A stretch of 64,000 nucleotides of DNA, taken from NCBI GenBank assembly GCA_027494035.1, contig JAOSJQ010000001.1, positions 1,488,001-1,552,000 of the forward strand, given 5' to 3'. This document shows, piece by piece, positions 61,678 to 64,000 of this stretch. The DNA is from UTCFX2 sp002050125 (GTDB lineage: Bacteria > Chloroflexota > Anaerolineae > Anaerolineales > UBA4823). Every line of letters starts with the position of its first letter. Within the stretch, counting starts at the first letter, position 1. Under the pieces are notes generated by a model. That model was given only the letters and a program-made list of their open reading frames with translations, did not search any database and was not told where the DNA came from. A program made the translations under genes and the position numbers.

Positions 61678-61877
61678 GCCGCCAGAGGTTCAGTCGATCG
61701 GAAATTGACCAGAAGGATATAGAGAGTAGAATTCTCTACTTGTGTCTGATCCCCGATTGTGAGAATGAGTGTAGCGTATTTGAGAGGAGGTGGTGAAATC
61801 GGAAGGAGAAAAATATTAGCAATTCAGTGTAAATCGGTCAATCTAGTAACTCAATCCTATGATAGAGGAGAAGAAAC

Positions 61878-63959
61878 ATGCGTAACAAACTGTTGATTTT
61901 TGCTTCGCTATTGATTATGGCGAGCATGGTGCTGGCGTCCTGCGCGCCGGCAGCCCCTCAAACGGTTGTGCAGACCGTTGAGGTCGTCAAGACGGTAGAA
62001 GTTCCGGGTCCAGAGGGCGAGACGGTCATTGTGACCGCGACCCCCGAGCCGGCTGCGCCGCCCCCCTCGATGACCTCGGCTGACCCGACCACTTTCACCT
62101 ACGCGACCTTCGGCGATCCCGAGACCCTCGATCCGGCGCTCGACTATGAGACTGCCGGCGGCGGCGTGGTTCAGCAGGTTTACGACAAGCTGGTCGAGTA
62201 CAACCGCGACAACCCGAACGAATTCGTGCCTGGTTTGGCGCTGGAAGTGCCCACGGTCGAGAACGGCTTGCTTTCCAAGGACGGCTTGACCATGACCTTC
62301 AATATCCGCCCGGGTGTGAAGTTCCACGACGGCACCGAACTGACCCCCGAAGACGTGGCTTACACCTTCCAGCGCGGCTTGCTGCAGGGCGGCACCTCCT
62401 CCCCGCAGTGGATGCTGGCTGAACCGTTCCTGGGCTCCGGCATGACCGACATCGTCGAAGTTGTGAATCCGGATGAGCCGCCATATGACGACCCGGCTGC
62501 CCTAGCAGCTTTGCCAGCCGAAGACCTGCTGGCTGCCTGCCAGAAGGTCGTGGACGCGATTGCGCCTGACAATGCGGCTGGGACGGTGACGATGCACCTG
62601 GCGATCCCGTGGGCGCCGTTCATCCCGACCATCGCCAATGGCTGGGGCTCTATCATGTCCAAAGCCTGGGTGATGAGTAAGGGCGGCTGGGACGGCGACT
62701 GCGCTACCTGGCAGAACTTCTACGGCAAGACCTCGGCTGAGGTCAACGAGATGGGTCTGGGCACCTCCATGATGGGAACCGGTCCCTACAAGCTGGATCA
62801 CTGGACCCCCGGTGAAGAGTACGTCCTGACCGCCAATGAAGATTACTGGCGCACCGAGCCAGCCTTCGAGGGCGGCCCAACCGGCGCTCCGGCGATCAAG
62901 AAAGTCATCGTGAAATCGATCTCTGAATTCAGCACCCGCTTTGCGATGCTCGAAGCTGGCGACGCCGACAGCGTGGCGGTTGGCTCGATGTCCGACTACC
63001 CGCAGATGGATACGCTGGTCGGCGAGGAGTGCCAGTTGACGGTGGACGACTGCCAGATCGTGGACGCAGCCAAACCGCTGCGTGTCGTCAAAGGTCTGCC
63101 GAGCGTGAGCCGCACCGATATGTTCTTCGCCTTAGAACTCAACGCTGAGGGCGGCAACAACTTCATCGGTTCCGGCAAGCTGGATGGCAACGGCATCCCG
63201 GTCACCTTCTTCAGCGACCCGCACGTCCGTAAAGGCTTTGCCTACTGCTTCAATTACGACGTCTATCTTGCGGATGTGTTCCTGGGAGAAGGGGTGCGCT
63301 CACACAACGTGATGCTGCCCGGTATGATCGGCTACCAGGAAGACAGCCCGGTCTACACCTACGACCCCGATAAATGCGCCGAAGAGCTGCAACTCTCCAA
63401 GTGGCGCGCCGAAGGCGATAGTTTCGTTCCGGATGAAAACGGCGATATCTCGCTCTGGGATACCGGTTTCCGCTTCACCGCGGCTTACAACACCGGCAAC
63501 ACCGCCCGCCAAACCGCGGGTCAGATCCTGCAGAACGAACTTTCAGCTGCGAACGATAAGTTCGTGGTCGAAGTGACCGGTCTGCCATGGCCGACCTTCC
63601 TGCAGAACCAGCGCGCGCGAAAACTCCCGATCTTTTTCAGCGGCTGGCTGGAAGACATTCACGATCCGCACAACTGGGTTGTGCCCTACACCATCGGCAC
63701 TTACGGTGGTCGCCAGGGTTTGCCCCAGGAGTTGAAGGATCAGTATAAAGTGTATATCAATGCTGCAGTCGCTGTGTCCGAGCCAGAAGCGCGCGCCGCG
63801 GAATACGCTAAGTTCAACGCGCTGTGGTACGAACAGGCGCATACCATCACCCTGTTTGTCCCGACCTCGCGGCACTATCAGCAGCGCTGGGTCCAGGGCT
63901 GGTTCTACAACCCGATCCTGTCCAGCATCTTCACGTACTACTTCGTGTCTAAGAAGTAA
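61878..63959 (+). CDS. Family 5 extracellular solute-binding lipoprotein (OppA/DppA-like)
   Basis: A 693-residue lipoprotein. The signal peptide ends in a lipobox LASC (C21), followed by a low-complexity anchor (TVEVVKTVEVPG). The binding domain begins TFTYATFGDPETLDPALDYE and contains LTMTFNIRPGVKFHDGTELT, the family signature, and GTGPYKLDHW. It is longer than the usual 530-600 residues because of inserts between about 190 and 290. GAGGAGAAG precedes the ATG. About 200 nt separate it from oppF. It captures peptides or related solutes for the transporter. Confidence 0.92.
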   Translation: MRNKLLIFASLLIMASMVLASCAPAAPQTVVQTVEVVKTVEVPGPEGETVIVTATPEPAAPPPSMTSADPTTFTYATFGDPETLDPALDYETAGGGVVQQVYDKLVEYNRDNPNEFVPGLALEVPTVENGLLSKDGLTMTFNIRPGVKFHDGTELTPEDVAYTFQRGLLQGGTSSPQWMLAEPFLGSGMTDIVEVVNPDEPPYDDPAALAALPAEDLLAACQKVVDAIAPDNAAGTVTMHLAIPWAPFIPTIANGWGSIMSKAWVMSKGGWDGDCATWQNFYGKTSAEVNEMGLGTSMMGTGPYKLDHWTPGEEYVLTANEDYWRTEPAFEGGPTGAPAIKKVIVKSISEFSTRFAMLEAGDADSVAVGSMSDYPQMDTLVGEECQLTVDDCQIVDAAKPLRVVKGLPSVSRTDMFFALELNAEGGNNFIGSGKLDGNGIPVTFFSDPHVRKGFAYCFNYDVYLADVFLGEGVRSHNVMLPGMIGYQEDSPVYTYDPDKCAEELQLSKWRAEGDSFVPDENGDISLWDTGFRFTAAYNTGNTARQTAGQILQNELSAANDKFVVEVTGLPWPTFLQNQRARKLPIFFSGWLEDIHDPHNWVVPYTIGTYGGRQGLPQELKDQYKVYINAAVAVSEPEARAAEYAKFNALWYEQAHTITLFVPTSRHYQQRWVQGWFYNPILSSIFTYYFVSKK

Positions 63960-64000
63960 GGTCGAACAGACAGGTTCGTTCTAGTGTAATTGTCTTATGG

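Noticed and set aside
61720..61877. Short frame GTGAAATCGGAAGGAG onward behind AGGAGGTGG near 61790, between oppF and oppA
   Set aside because: Only 8-9 codons long, with no conserved context. The AGGAGGT-like sequence could be chance and is not at a -10-linked position.
1..64000. CRISPR arrays, transposases, prophage genes, rRNA genes
   Set aside because: No regularly spaced direct repeats, DDE/HUH transposase motifs, phage structural genes or rRNA-like sequence were found.

Overview
The window looks like a GC-rich chromosome segment of a free-living bacterium, most likely Chloroflexota (Anaerolineae-like). This rests on the style of the proteins (GAF/PAS histidine kinases, Chloroflexi-type hypothetical proteins, FHA/VWA and PP2C signalling proteins), frequent TTG starts and many leaderless promoters. 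It is inference, because no rRNA or other phylogenetic marker is present. There are two tRNA genes (Pro-TGG, Arg-CCT). I found no CRISPR array, prophage or intact insertion sequence.

Layout. 1-5.7 kb (minus strand): end of a polysaccharide locus (nucleotide-sugar dehydrogenase, sulfotransferase), then a tight housekeeping operon pcrA-tsaE-tsaB-rimI-udg. 5.7-18.8 kb: holB; a cluster of GAF/PAS histidine kinases and a phosphoacceptor-less receiver protein, interspersed with a metallo-beta-lactamase-fold protein, an asparaginase and endonuclease III; a bacterial eRF1-like protein with a Vms1-type GSQ loop; and a methyltransferase. 18.8-23.9 kb: tRNA-Pro with an adjacent large hairpin, a small conserved-looking hypothetical, a NERD-like membrane protein, a GT2 glycosyltransferase, rnhB and an alpha/beta hydrolase. 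24.0-26.6 kb: an AT-rich island with a type II restriction-modification pair (m4C-type methylase plus a probable PD-(D/E)xK nuclease of unfamiliar family), flanked by a gene-free stretch. 26.6-34.9 kb: Ca2+-type P-ATPase, icd and two polytopic membrane proteins. 35-41.1 kb: a Rieske/cytochrome b complex, divergent from sdhCDAB, then tRNA-Arg. With icd this gives a TCA cycle/respiratory core and suggests a respiring organism. 41.3-46.5 kb: a cysteine-desulfurase-like protein, a ribokinase, mobA, an AmmeMemoRadiSam radical-SAM enzyme and a FemAB-like acetyltransferase. 46.5-53.1 kb: a signalling module with a PP2C-like pseudophosphatase/propeller membrane protein facing a VWA-FHA/PP2C pair. 53.1-59.4 kb: guaA-xpt, maf, a lipoprotein-type penicillin-binding protein, rsgA. 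59.4-64 kb: an oligopeptide ABC transporter (oppD, oppF, oppA) behind a perfect-consensus promoter.

Two themes run through the window. First, at least six single-base indels, mostly in homopolymers, break otherwise intact genes (pcrA, a hybrid kinase, a membrane glycosyltransferase, sdhB twice, ribokinase, and probably the P-ATPase N-terminus). They occur in core genes, so residual sequencing error is more likely than pseudogenisation. Second, a -10 box lies 6-8 nt from a start codon at eight places. Six are proposed starts of full-length genes. Two are short ORFs (17 and 10 codons) whose stops abut or overlap the start of a signalling gene, suggesting leaderless leader peptides with translational coupling.
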